A stretch of DNA of 62,319 bases, taken from positions 1 through 62,319 of the forward strand of contig NZ_CALPCP010000024.1 of the NCBI RefSeq assembly GCF_943192995.1, in the 5' to 3' direction. A model generated the notes under the pieces. The model searched no databases. It was not told the origin of the DNA and saw only the letters and a program-made list of their open reading frames with translations. The DNA comes from Flintibacter muris (lineage in GTDB: Bacteria > Bacillota > Clostridia > Oscillospirales > Oscillospiraceae). Shown here piece by piece: positions 7,721-15,631 of this stretch. Numbering within the stretch: position 1 is the first letter of the stretch; every line of letters begins with the position of its first letter. A program made the translations under genes and the position numbers.

Positions 7721-8130
7721 TTAAAACAGCGTTTTTTCGTTTTCGATGAACAGCTTGTGGTTGATCTCCGCCAGGGGCGTGCGGTGGAGCAGGCCGTGGC
7801 TGATGATGGCGTCCCGCTTTAGCCGGGGGCAGATGGGGGCGTGGCCCATCCCCTTCAGCAGCAGGTTGGCCTCCTCCAGCCCGGTGCCCAGCCCGAAGCA
7901 CAGGCACAGCAGACGGTCCCGGGAGGGCCTGCGCCGCCCAGAAAAGACCTGGTGCTCATTACCGCCCGCCGGGCCAGCTCCGCCTTGGAGAACCCGCATT
8001 TCTCATAGAGCTTGGTCAAAACCTCGGTCAGGTCGGTCTCCACAAAATAGGCCTCATTTTCTGTGATGTACTGGTCCGGGCTGGCCTGTTCCATCAGCTC
8101 CTGTTTCAGATCGCCGGTCGATTTTCCCAC
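7721..8130 (-). pseudogene. HTH protein paired with the kinase, broken by a one-base frameshift
   Basis: Two overlapping frames join into one protein of about 136 residues. The first starts at a GTG at 8130 and reads SKAELARRA, an HTH-like segment. The second continues EHQVFSGRRRPSRDRLL through FIENEKTLF to the stop at 7721. The reading frame changes by one base near 7960-7975, in a GC-rich run of C and G. No slippery heptamer is visible, so a real indel or a sequence error is likelier than programmed shifting. The protein ends 17 bases before the kinase start, which suggests one operon. Its role, perhaps as regulator or kinase partner, is inference. Confidence 0.7.
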
Positions 8131-8242
8131 ATGATGTATTCATACCTTTACTTCCTCAAAAAGAATCTGAATAATATGCTTATCATTGTACAAAAAACCG
8201 CCGCCGGATGCAATATGCTGGCTGCATAGGGTTTGAAATTTT

Positions 8243-8894
8243 GTGGGGGTGGCCGCTCCGTACGCATGGCTGTCAGAACAACTGGATCTGGAATTTGAAA
8301 AGCTCCGCCTGCTGAAGGAGAGTCCCCGGGTCAGCGTGGAGCTCATCTGGCACTGGGAGAGCGGCCGGCAGTTCATTCTCCGCAGGTTCACCGGCAACGG
8401 GGAGGTCTACCGGAAGCTGCTGGACTGCTCCTGCCGCTATCTGCCCATCATCTATGAAACGGCGGAGCGGGACGGGGAGTGCCGCTTTCCCATATACCTG
8501 TTCGTCCACCACACAGCCAGCGACGCCAACACAGCCAACGCCTTTATATAAGGTGGAGCGCGTCACCGCCGCCGCCCGGGTCCACCTGACGGGCTGCACC
8601 TTCACCGGCTGGAAAACCGCCGTGCTGACCCACGGGAATTCCTGGCTGAATTTCCGCTACTGTGAGTTTGCGGACAACACTGTGGGCTTCCACTTTAACG
8701 CCAGCCAGAGCACTGTGAGCCACTCTCAATTTACCGGCAACCACTTCACGGAAAACGATACCGCCATCCTTTGGGCGGGAACGCCGGTGGATATGGCCAT
8801 CAGCTTCCATGAGAGCGTCTTCTCCCACAATGGCACCGACATCGACAACCGCAGCGGCCAGAGCATAGACATCTCTCAGGCGACTTTTGAATAG
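8243..8894 (+). pseudogene. Remains of a second receptor-kinase-like gene: kinase N-lobe fused out of frame to a beta-helix fragment
   Basis: The first part (8243 to about 8490) reads LEFEKLRLLKESPRVSVELIWHWESG..FILRRF...YRKLLDC and YLPIIYETAERDGEC, which resembles the N-lobe of a protein kinase (beta strands, the Lys-strand region and the hinge lead-in). The second part, in another frame (about 8545-8894), reads as a right-handed beta-helix with repeated short strands (VHLTGCTFTG..., WLNFRYCEFADN, STVSHSQFTGNHFTEN). The catalytic lobe and any membrane helix are missing and the frame changes, so an internal deletion seems to have joined the two ends. It is divergent from the kinase-LRR gene. 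Confidence 0.6.
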
Positions 8895-8942
8895 CGGAAT
8901 CAAAAACCAAATTCGAGACAGCGTTGAGCCGTTCCTGCATCT

Positions 8943-8987
8943 AAAAAAGAGACAGCGCCGCGGAGCAGGCGGCGCTGTCTCTTTTTT
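8943..8987. terminator. Very strong bidirectional terminator
   Basis: Perfect 19 bp arms, including six A on the left and six T on the right, flank the loop GGAGCAG. It closes the pseudogene region on the left and insulates the foldase gene on the right. Confidence 0.9.
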
Positions 8988-9198
8988 AGATAAGGAGATG
9001 CTGCGTAAGGTACACCCCGTTCCCTGCTGGCAGCCGCTTCCGTTAGTATGGGATTCAGCATGAAATCGTTTCTATCAATGATACAAAACAGCTTTGCCGG
9101 GGGGAACAGGGATGCTATGTCCTGCGGTGATGTCATTCTTTATGGGAGGGTGGCATTGTAACATTGACAGCAGGACGCTCCCCAAAGCAGAATCGGAC

Positions 9199-9227
9199 TT
9201 GCCTCTCGCCGCAATTTGTGATATGAT
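9199..9227 (+). promoter_or_regulatory. Promoter of the foldase lipoprotein gene
   Basis: TTGCCT (9199-9204), a 17 bp spacer and TATGAT (9222-9227), 42 bases before the ATG at 9270. Confidence 0.6.
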
Positions 9228-9269
9228 AAGGGCCGTTCATTATTTTCTCACGCTGGAAAGGAAACATTT

Positions 9270-10472
9270 ATGAAACATGCAAAGCAATTCGGGGCCCTGG
9301 CGCTGGCCCTCACGATGGCGCTGACTGCTCTTGCTGGCTGCGGGAGCAAAAATCCCGGTACCACAGTTAACCCCACCGCCGGGTCCGGTTCCATGCCTGA
9401 CGCCTCCTCCGAGGCCACTGCCCAGGTGACGCCTATGGACCTGTCCCAAGTGACTGACCCCTTTTTTGCCGTCTCCGGTCTGGCTGGCAAAGAGGTCGTA
9501 GCTAAGCTGGGTGAGACAGAGATTTCCGCCGCCGATTACCTCTACTGGCTCAACCGGGTCATTGACAACTATCTGTCCCAGTTTGGCGGTCAGATGACCA
9601 CCCTGCCCTGGGACGCAGAGATGGCAGAGGGCATCACCTTTGGGCAGTATATGCAAGACCAGGCTATGGACGCCGCCACCTTCCACTGCATGCTCCGGGA
9701 GCTGGCCCGGCAGGAGGGTGTCTCCCCCGATCCCTCCATTGCTCTTGATATGGATAAGCAGTACGCCGATATGGTGGTCCAGGCGGGCAGCAATGAGGAG
9801 CAGGTCATCCACACCCTCTGGGCCAGCATGCTCACCAAGGACCTGCTCATCCGCCTGAACGAGAACAGCGGTCTGTATGACCAGCTCCAGGAGCTGTACT
9901 TTGGCGAAAACAGCGGCAGCTATCCCACCGACGCCGAGGTTAACGCCTATCTGGAGGAGAGCGGCCAGTATCGGGCCAAGCACATCCTGCTGGCCACCAT
10001 AGATCTGGACACCCGTGAGCCCCTGGACGACGCCACCATCGCCCAAAAGAAGGCCACCGCAGACGATCTTCTCTCCCAGCTCCGGGCGGCTGAGGACCCT
10101 GTGGCCCTCTTTGACACCCTGATGAACGAGTACAGCGAGGACTCCGGCCTGGCTACTAATCCCGACGGCTACACCACCCAAAAGGGTGCAATGGTTGAGC
10201 CCTTTGAAAATGCCGCTTTAGCTCTGCAAAACGGTGAAATCAGCGAGGTGGTGGAAAGTGACTTCGGCTACCACATCATCCTCCGCCTGCCTATGAACCC
10301 GGACGACTTCCGTGCCGAGTGCATCTCCGCTCAGATGGACGAGCTGATGTCCCTGGAGCAGGAGCGGCTGGGCCTGGAGAAGACCGATGCCCTCACCGCT
10401 TTGGATGTAGGCTCCTTCTGGAACAAGATGCTGTCCCTCCGGGCCGCCGTCCAGGCGGAGCTGGCCGGCTGA
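9270..10472 (+). CDS. Parvulin-type peptidyl-prolyl isomerase lipoprotein (PrsA/SurA-like foldase)
   Basis: This 400-residue exported lipoprotein has a lipobox (LTALAGC, Cys at residue 24) followed by a Ser/Gly/Thr-rich linker. A helical chaperone-like segment (about 75-220) precedes a rotamase PpiC domain at about residues 232-345. The domain shows the usual elements: YRAKHILL at its start, LFDTLMNEYSEDSG in the middle and FENAALALQNGEISEVVESDFGYHIILRL at its end. PrsA-type proteins fold exported proteins at the outer face of the membrane by cis-trans isomerisation of prolines. The gene has its own promoter and terminator. It is longer than Bacillus PrsA (about 290 residues), with an extended N-terminal segment. 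Confidence 0.88.
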   Translation: MKHAKQFGALALALTMALTALAGCGSKNPGTTVNPTAGSGSMPDASSEATAQVTPMDLSQVTDPFFAVSGLAGKEVVAKLGETEISAADYLYWLNRVIDNYLSQFGGQMTTLPWDAEMAEGITFGQYMQDQAMDAATFHCMLRELARQEGVSPDPSIALDMDKQYADMVVQAGSNEEQVIHTLWASMLTKDLLIRLNENSGLYDQLQELYFGENSGSYPTDAEVNAYLEESGQYRAKHILLATIDLDTREPLDDATIAQKKATADDLLSQLRAAEDPVALFDTLMNEYSEDSGLATNPDGYTTQKGAMVEPFENAALALQNGEISEVVESDFGYHIILRLPMNPDDFRAECISAQMDELMSLEQERLGLEKTDALTALDVGSFWNKMLSLRAAVQAELAG

Positions 10473-10483
10473 CAGATAATAAA

Positions 10484-10518
10484 TGGGAGCGCTCTGACAG
10501 GGGCGCTCTCAGCTTTTT
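10484..10518 (+). terminator. Terminator after the foldase gene
   Basis: GAGCGC and GCGCTC arms with a loop of about ten bases are followed by CAGCTTTTTT. The stem is short but the T-run is clear. Confidence 0.6.
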
Positions 10519-10550
10519 TCAAAAAAGCCGGCAATGTAAACTAAAGTTGG

Positions 10551-10580
10551 TTGCCAAATCGGGTGTGTGGGGGATATGAT
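10551..10580 (+). promoter_or_regulatory. Promoter of the HTH membrane protein gene
   Basis: TTGCCA (10551-10556), an 18 bp spacer and TATGAT (10575-10580), 34 bases upstream of the ATG at 10615. Confidence 0.5.
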
Positions 10581-10614
10581 ATAGGTTATAGATTTATATT
10601 AGGGGGCATCCCCA

Positions 10615-11358
10615 ATGAACCTGAAAGAAACGTTGTCCTTTTACAGAAAACAGCAGGGCCTGTCTCAGATTGAGCTGGCGGAGGCGCTGGAGGTATCCCG
10701 GCAGACTGTCTCCAAATGGGAGACGGGGGCCGCCCTGCCCTCGGCGGAAAATTTGCTGGCTCTGAGCAAGCTGTACGGCATACCCGCAGACGCTCTGCTC
10801 AATGGGGGCGGGGCGGAGCCTGCCCCTGTTGTGACGGAGCTCCCCGCTGCCCCCCTGCCTGAACCGGAGGGCTTTGCGCCCTCACGCCGGCGGCTTGTCC
10901 TGGAGGTGCTGGGGGTGACAATTCTCTTCGATCTGGTGATATTCCTGATGGATTTCTATCTGGGCACCCTCACCGGCGGGGGCGGTGTACTCTGCCCGGT
11001 CCTTCGGATTTTGGGCTGTGCCCTGATTGGCCTGGCCTTCGCCTGGCGGGACCAGGGGTACAGGACAGATCGGAAGCGCTCCCTTTTCATTGGCCTGGCC
11101 TTCCTGGGGGTGGGGCTGTATGCGTTCCTGATACCAATCCCCCTGCTGTGGCGGCTGTATGATTTGGTCGCCTGGATTGGCACCCCTGCCTTTGACGCGG
11201 CGCTGCCCTCCAATCCTCTCTTCTTTTTCCTGGGCTGGACCCTGGCTGACCAATACGCCTTCTCCTCCCACATGCTTTTGATTTCCCTGTTCCATCTGGG
11301 TCGGCTCCGGCTCTCCCGTAAATCCACCACACCACCGCAGTCAGTACAGCCTGTCTGA
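10615..11358 (+). CDS. Membrane-bound XRE-type regulator
   Basis: This 247-residue protein begins with a Cro/C1 HTH domain (about residues 5-58: LSFYRKQQGLSQIELAEALEVSRQTVSKWETGAALPS). An Ala/Pro linker follows, then four or five hydrophobic segments (about 95-235) predicted to span the membrane, and a short basic tail. HTH-plus-membrane proteins of this kind are common in Firmicutes and may sense envelope conditions or be released to act on DNA; the specific signal is unknown. It stands alone with its own promoter and ends at a hairpin facing the convergent transporter operon. Confidence 0.8.
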   Translation: MNLKETLSFYRKQQGLSQIELAEALEVSRQTVSKWETGAALPSAENLLALSKLYGIPADALLNGGGAEPAPVVTELPAAPLPEPEGFAPSRRRLVLEVLGVTILFDLVIFLMDFYLGTLTGGGGVLCPVLRILGCALIGLAFAWRDQGYRTDRKRSLFIGLAFLGVGLYAFLIPIPLLWRLYDLVAWIGTPAFDAALPSNPLFFFLGWTLADQYAFSSHMLLISLFHLGRLRLSRKSTTPPQSVQPV

Positions 11359-11361
11359 AAC

Positions 11362-11400
11362 AGCAGGAGCGCCCCAAACCGGGACGCTCCTGTTATATTT
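11362..11400. terminator. Terminator between convergent genes
   Basis: AGGAGCG and CGCTCCT arms with further pairing in the loop are followed by TGTTATATTTTT. It lies between the HTH membrane gene and the end of the ABC permease operon. Confidence 0.65.
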
Positions 11401-11464
11401 TTGCTATTACTATACGGATTGAAATTTGCCGGGAACGGACACTGTCCGCCCCATACGGTGCCAA

Positions 11465-12460
11465 TTACCGCTCCTCCCGGAAGTAGTTCAGGCCCAGAGC
11501 GGCGGGCTGTCCGGAGCCCTCCCGCTTATGGATGGAGGAGGCCACCAGCACAATAGCGGTAATCAAAAAGGGCAGCGCCTTGTACAGGTGGGGCGGAATC
11601 GCGCTGAGCCAGCCCAGCGGACCGGGAAACGCCCCCGCCAGAGAGCCGGCGTAAATCTGGAGAGTATTGAAAAAGCCGAAAACCAGAGTGCCCAGAATGG
11701 ACAGAACCGGGTTCCAGTTGGCAAAGATAACCAGGGCAATGGCTATCCAGCCGTAGCCGTTGATCCAGCAGTTGGAGCCCTCAAAGGAGCCGCCCATGTA
11801 CAGGGCCATGTAGAATCCGCCCAGGCCCATAATTCCCGAGCCCCCAATGAGATGGATGTACTTATACAGCAGGGTGTTCACCCCCACCGAGTCGGCGGCG
11901 CCGGGGTTTTCTCCCACCGCCCGCAGGCGCAGGCCGGTCTTTGTAAAGTTGAGGTACCACCACACCAGAATGGCGACAGCAACCCCCAGATAGACCAGGA
12001 CATTGTGGGAAAACAGCGCTTTTCCGATAACAGGGAGTTTAGAGAGACCCGGAATTTCCAGTGCGGCGAATCCTTTTACCAGACTTTGGGAGCCGGTCAT
12101 GGCGGGCCACCTCTCCCCAAGGCCCTTGCCAATGAAAAAGTACAGCCCCAGACCAAAGGTGGTGATGGTCAAGCCGGTGACATTCTGGTTGGCCTGGAGT
12201 GAGACGGTGAGCGCCGCGAAGAGAAGTCCGCACAGACCCGCCGCGATAAAGGACACCAGCAGTCCCACCATGACGCTGTTGGCCGCGCATCCGGCCAGGT
12301 AGCCAAACATGGCCCCCACAGCCATGGTGCCCTCCACGCCCAGGTCCAGACTGCCCGCCTTCTCCACCACAATCTCCCCCACGGTGCCGTAGAGCAGAGG
12401 GATGTTAACCAGCACAATATTGAACAGGAACAGCGTTAATACATTGATAGGGTCATTCAT
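11465..12460 (-). CDS. ABC transporter permease, BMP/nucleoside-type importer (second permease, NupQ-like)
   Basis: This 331-residue polytopic protein has eight or more hydrophobic segments. It is a member of the branched-chain/ribose-type permease family: TVGEIVVEKAGSLDLGVEGTMAVGAMFGY near the N-terminus and LRLRAVGENPGAADSVGVN in the middle are the hallmark sequences of permeases that work with BMP-family binding proteins (NupQ/YufQ, RnsD). It forms the membrane channel with the neighbouring permease. Its ATG overlaps the upstream permease stop by four bases, so the two are translationally coupled. It is the last gene of the importer operon. Confidence 0.88.
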   Translation of the reverse strand: MNDPINVLTLFLFNIVLVNIPLLYGTVGEIVVEKAGSLDLGVEGTMAVGAMFGYLAGCAANSVMVGLLVSFIAAGLCGLLFAALTVSLQANQNVTGLTITTFGLGLYFFIGKGLGERWPAMTGSQSLVKGFAALEIPGLSKLPVIGKALFSHNVLVYLGVAVAILVWWYLNFTKTGLRLRAVGENPGAADSVGVNTLLYKYIHLIGGSGIMGLGGFYMALYMGGSFEGSNCWINGYGWIAIALVIFANWNPVLSILGTLVFGFFNTLQIYAGSLAGAFPGPLGWLSAIPPHLYKALPFLITAIVLVASSIHKREGSGQPAALGLNYFREER

Positions 12461-13575
12461 TTGGCCGCCTCCTTTCTGGTCCGAACCAGCTTAAAGCGGA
12501 TAAAGAAATCCGCCGCCAGCACGATAAAGAGGATGACGCCCTGGAGCAGATTGGCAAAGTTGGCGTCGATAGAGGGGTAGGTGGTGCTGGCCGTCTGACA
12601 GCCGAACTGGAGGACGGTGATGAGCAGTGAGGCCACCACAATACCCACCGTGTTCAGTTTGGCCAGCCATGCCACCACGATCCCTGTCCAGCCCACGTCG
12701 TTGGTGACCGAGGTGGACAGAATGCCGGCGGAGGACACCTGAAAGGCCCCCGCAAGACCAATCAGGGCGGCGGACAGGAAAATGGTGCGGATGACTATTT
12801 TCCCTACCTTCATCCCGGCATACCGGGCGGTGTTGGGGCTGTCCCCCACCACGGCGATCTCATATCCCCGCTTGGTATAGTTGAGGTAGATGTACAGCAA
12901 AACGCACAGGGCGGCGGCGATCACTAGGGACAGGTTCAGATTGAAGGGACCGATAGGGATGGTGATCATCTGGGCATTGCCCGGGAACTTTGCAAACTTG
13001 GGCCGGGCAGACCCCGGGTCCAAAAAGAAATTCCAATCTGTTTTTGTCTCGGCAAAATATTGCAGAAAGTATAGGGCCACATAGTTCAGCATCAGGGTAA
13101 GGAGGGTCTCATTTGTACCCCATTTCACCTTCAGCGCCGCCACAAACACTCCGTAGAGGCCGCCGCCCAGAGCTCCGCACAGGGCCATGACCAGCACCAT
13201 CAGAGGCTGGGGCAGGGTCTCCCCCAGTTTCATGGCCGCAAAGCCCGCCCAAAAGGCGCCCATAATAAACTGCCCCTCACCTCCGATGTTCCAAAAGCGC
13301 ATTTTAAAGGCCAGCGCCAGAGCCATGGAGGTAATAAGCAGAGGAACAAACAGTTTGATAAAGTTCTCCACCGACCGCCAGGGATACCGGCTGCCCGGGA
13401 TGCCCATGGTGAGCAGCTGGCGGTAGAAGGTGAGAGGCTCCACCCCCTGAATCAGCAGCAGCACCGCGCCTACGACCAGGGCCAGCACCACCGCCGCCAC
13501 ATAGGCAGCAATCTGACGGCCCGGGCCGGTGTGGTCCCGCTTGACCACGTGGAAAAGGGGCTGACGGTTCTTCAT
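12457..13575 (-). CDS. ABC transporter permease, BMP/nucleoside-type importer (first permease, NupP-like)
   Basis: This 372-residue polytopic protein carries the family's middle region (LNYTKRGYEIAVVGDSPNTARYAGM) and TNDVGWTGIVVAWLAKLNTVGI near the C-terminus, both typical of NupP/YufP-type permeases. A basic N-terminus precedes the first hydrophobic helix at about residue 25. It overlaps the ATPase gene by four bases upstream and the second permease by four bases downstream. The order ATPase-permease-permease is the same as in the Bacillus guanosine importer nupO-nupP-nupQ. Confidence 0.88.
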   Translation of the reverse strand: MKNRQPLFHVVKRDHTGPGRQIAAYVAAVVLALVVGAVLLLIQGVEPLTFYRQLLTMGIPGSRYPWRSVENFIKLFVPLLITSMALALAFKMRFWNIGGEGQFIMGAFWAGFAAMKLGETLPQPLMVLVMALCGALGGGLYGVFVAALKVKWGTNETLLTLMLNYVALYFLQYFAETKTDWNFFLDPGSARPKFAKFPGNAQMITIPIGPFNLNLSLVIAAALCVLLYIYLNYTKRGYEIAVVGDSPNTARYAGMKVGKIVIRTIFLSAALIGLAGAFQVSSAGILSTSVTNDVGWTGIVVAWLAKLNTVGIVVASLLITVLQFGCQTASTTYPSIDANFANLLQGVILFIVLAADFFIRFKLVRTRKEAAK

Positions 13576-15155
13576 TCCTCCACCTCCTCAGCTTTTTCAA
13601 TCAGGCTGTCACGGGCGTACCCGGCGGGCTTGTCCTCATATTTGTTGCTCAGGTCCAGCGCGCCTGTCATCATCAGGCCCAGCTCCTCCTTGCTGGTCTT
13701 GTGGGCGTGGACCACTCCCATCACCCTGCCGTGGCACAGCACCATAATTTTGTCGCACAGGTCGATCATCACGTCCAGGTCCTCCCCCACAAAGAGGATG
13801 CCCACACCGTCCTTCTTCTGCCGGTTTAAAATGTCATAGATGGCGTAGGAGGAGTTGATATCCAGCCCCCGGACGGGGTAGGCGGTGACAATTACGTTGG
13901 GCCCAGCCTTGATCTCCCGGCCCAGCAGCACCTTCTGCACGTTGCCGCCGGACAGCCGGCGCACCGGCGTCTCGGTGGAGGGGGTGACAATTTCCAGCTC
14001 GTCGATCACCTGCTGAGCCTCCGCCCGGCCCGTCTTCCGGTCCACAAAGGGCCCCTTGGCCTGGTCATACTTCTTCAAAAGCATGTTGTCTGTCACCGAC
14101 ATGGAGGGGGCCAGGCCCATGCCCAGCCGGTCCTCGGGGATAAAGGACATGGAGATGCCTTTTTCCAGAATGGCCTTGGGAGTGAGACCCACAATGTTGT
14201 CCCCCTTGTGGATCATCATGCCGCTGTCAATGGGCCGCAGGCCAGCAATAGCTTCGCACAGCTCCTTCTGTCCGCAGCCGGCGATACCGGCTACGCCCAG
14301 AATTTCGCCCCCCCGGATGTAGAAATTCACATGGTCGATCGCATTGGCGCCCTCGTCATTGCGGATGGTCAGGTCCCGAATCTCCAGCAGAGGGCGGGTC
14401 TTTTCCACTACGGGGCGGCTGATGTTCAGCTCCACCTTGCGGCCTACCATGAACTCGGTGAGCTGCTGCTCGTCGGTGGAGGCGGTATCCACAGTGCAGA
14501 TGTACTCCCCCTTGCGGAGGATGGCCACCCGGTCAGAAATCTCAAGCACCTCATTGAGCTTGTGAGTGATGATGATGATGGCGTGGCCCTCCGCCTTCAT
14601 CCGGCGTAGCACGTCAAAGAGCTTGGCCGTCTCCTGGACGGTGAGCACGGCGGTGGGCTCGTCCAAAATGATGATTTTGGCCCCGTAGTACAGCACTTTG
14701 ACAATCTCCAGGGTCTGCTTTTCAGACACCGCCATGTTATAGACCTTTTTCCTTGGGTCAATGTCAAAGCCAAATTTCCGGGCCATCTCCCCAATGGTGT
14801 CGTACCGGCTCTTTTTCAGCACCGCTCCTGACCTGTCGTCCCCCAGCCAGATGTTGTCTGCGGCGGAGAAGACGTCCACCAGCTTGAAGTGCTGGTGAAC
14901 CATGCCGATTCCCAGCTTTTTGGCGTCCTCCGGGGAGTTGATGGCCACCTCCTGGCCGTCCACAAAAATGGAGCCGCTGTCCGGCTTGTAAATGCCCGAC
15001 AGCATGTTCATCAATGTGGTCTTGCCTGAGCCGTTTTCTCCCAGCAGGGCCAGGATTTCTCCAGGCTTCACGTTCAGATTGACATTTTTGTTGGCCGCTA
15101 CGCTGCCAAAGCTCTTGCAGATGCCCCGCATCTCAATGGCGTATTGTTCCCCCAT
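13572..15155 (-). CDS. Duplicated ABC ATPase of the BMP/nucleoside-type importer (NupO-like)
   Basis: This 527-residue protein has two tandem ABC domains. The start is the ATG at 15153-15155, preceded by GGAGAGGAG; an upstream extension has no ribosome site. Domain 1 has Walker A GENGSGKTT and Walker B IILDEPTAVLT, but a degenerate signature (AVSEKQ). Domain 2 has a degenerate Walker A (GIAGCGQKEL) and a good LSGGNVQK signature. This asymmetry is normal for ribose/nucleoside importers. It powers the two permeases that follow in the same operon. The binding lipoprotein lies 476 bases upstream. Confidence 0.9.
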   Translation of the reverse strand: MGEQYAIEMRGICKSFGSVAANKNVNLNVKPGEILALLGENGSGKTTLMNMLSGIYKPDSGSIFVDGQEVAINSPEDAKKLGIGMVHQHFKLVDVFSAADNIWLGDDRSGAVLKKSRYDTIGEMARKFGFDIDPRKKVYNMAVSEKQTLEIVKVLYYGAKIIILDEPTAVLTVQETAKLFDVLRRMKAEGHAIIIITHKLNEVLEISDRVAILRKGEYICTVDTASTDEQQLTEFMVGRKVELNISRPVVEKTRPLLEIRDLTIRNDEGANAIDHVNFYIRGGEILGVAGIAGCGQKELCEAIAGLRPIDSGMMIHKGDNIVGLTPKAILEKGISMSFIPEDRLGMGLAPSMSVTDNMLLKKYDQAKGPFVDRKTGRAEAQQVIDELEIVTPSTETPVRRLSGGNVQKVLLGREIKAGPNVIVTAYPVRGLDINSSYAIYDILNRQKKDGVGILFVGEDLDVMIDLCDKIMVLCHGRVMGVVHAHKTSKEELGLMMTGALDLSNKYEDKPAGYARDSLIEKAEEVEE

Positions 15156-15631
15156 ACTCCTCTCCCTTCTCTGCATCCGCCGGGGCGCTGCCCCGGTCCC
15201 CGGCCCCCGCCGGGCAGGCGTTCCTTTTCCTTGAAAGAAAAAGGAAGCAAAAAGAACCTTCTCGTTTGAATCGATAAAGTTTTTTGGCCTTTTTTAATCC
15301 CCCTTACCTCTCATGCTGATCAATTCTCATAGAATTTTCCAATCGCTCAAATTATATTATTGCGCGCCTCTTTGATTAGTGTTTTAATACGATATACAAC
15401 AGTCTCAAATTCATATAAGTCATGATTCATAATTAAATTTTGAGTATCAACATTATCATTCTATTATCCTCCAAATCCCGATTTGCCGGACGGATTATAT
15501 CACAGCATGCCGGCATTTGGACGGCAATGCGCCCTGTGCCTGATTTTGGTATTCTGCTGCCAATAAATATGCGGGCCGGCCGGTGGTATCCGGCCGGCCC
15601 GGTTCGGGTCTGCGTTGATTTGGCGGGAGGA
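15156..15631 (-). other. 476-base spacer inside the importer gene cluster
   Basis: No gene is visible. On the minus strand, shortly after the lipoprotein stop, is a perfect 11 bp GC hairpin (15573-15600). The middle (about 15300-15500) is AT-rich. Just upstream of the ATPase lie small GC hairpins (CGGGGCGCTGCCCCGG near 15180-15195) and a CCTTTTCCTT/AAGGAAG-type pair, which look like a degenerate dispersed repeat. The spacer may hold a second promoter or a processing site that lowers ATPase/permease expression relative to the lipoprotein (inference). Confidence 0.5.
15573..15600 (-). terminator. GC-rich hairpin behind the BMP lipoprotein gene
   Basis: GGGCCGGCCGG, loop TGGTAT, CCGGCCGGCCC: a perfect 11 bp stem about 30 bases after the lipoprotein stop on the minus strand. 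There is no T-run, so it may act as an mRNA 3' stabiliser or partial terminator rather than a full stop. Confidence 0.45.

Larger units (their letters stand above)
8895..9269. other. 375-base intergenic stretch
   Basis: It contains the bidirectional terminator at 8943-8987 and the promoter of the foldase gene at 9199-9227. A 78-codon minus-strand frame (8900-9136) is open but lacks a ribosome site and overlaps the terminator, so I do not call it. The sequence between 8990 and 9190 shows nothing else I can name. Confidence 0.6.

Noticed and set aside
6330..7724. 464-codon open frame on the plus strand opposite the kinase gene
   Set aside because: High GC content leaves the complementary frame open. 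Composition is His/Gly/Arg/Val-rich with no family resemblance, while the minus strand encodes an unmistakable kinase.
8900..9136. 78-codon minus-strand ORF
   Set aside because: No ribosome site, overlap with a strong terminator, and no recognisable features. It could be a remnant, but the evidence is too thin.
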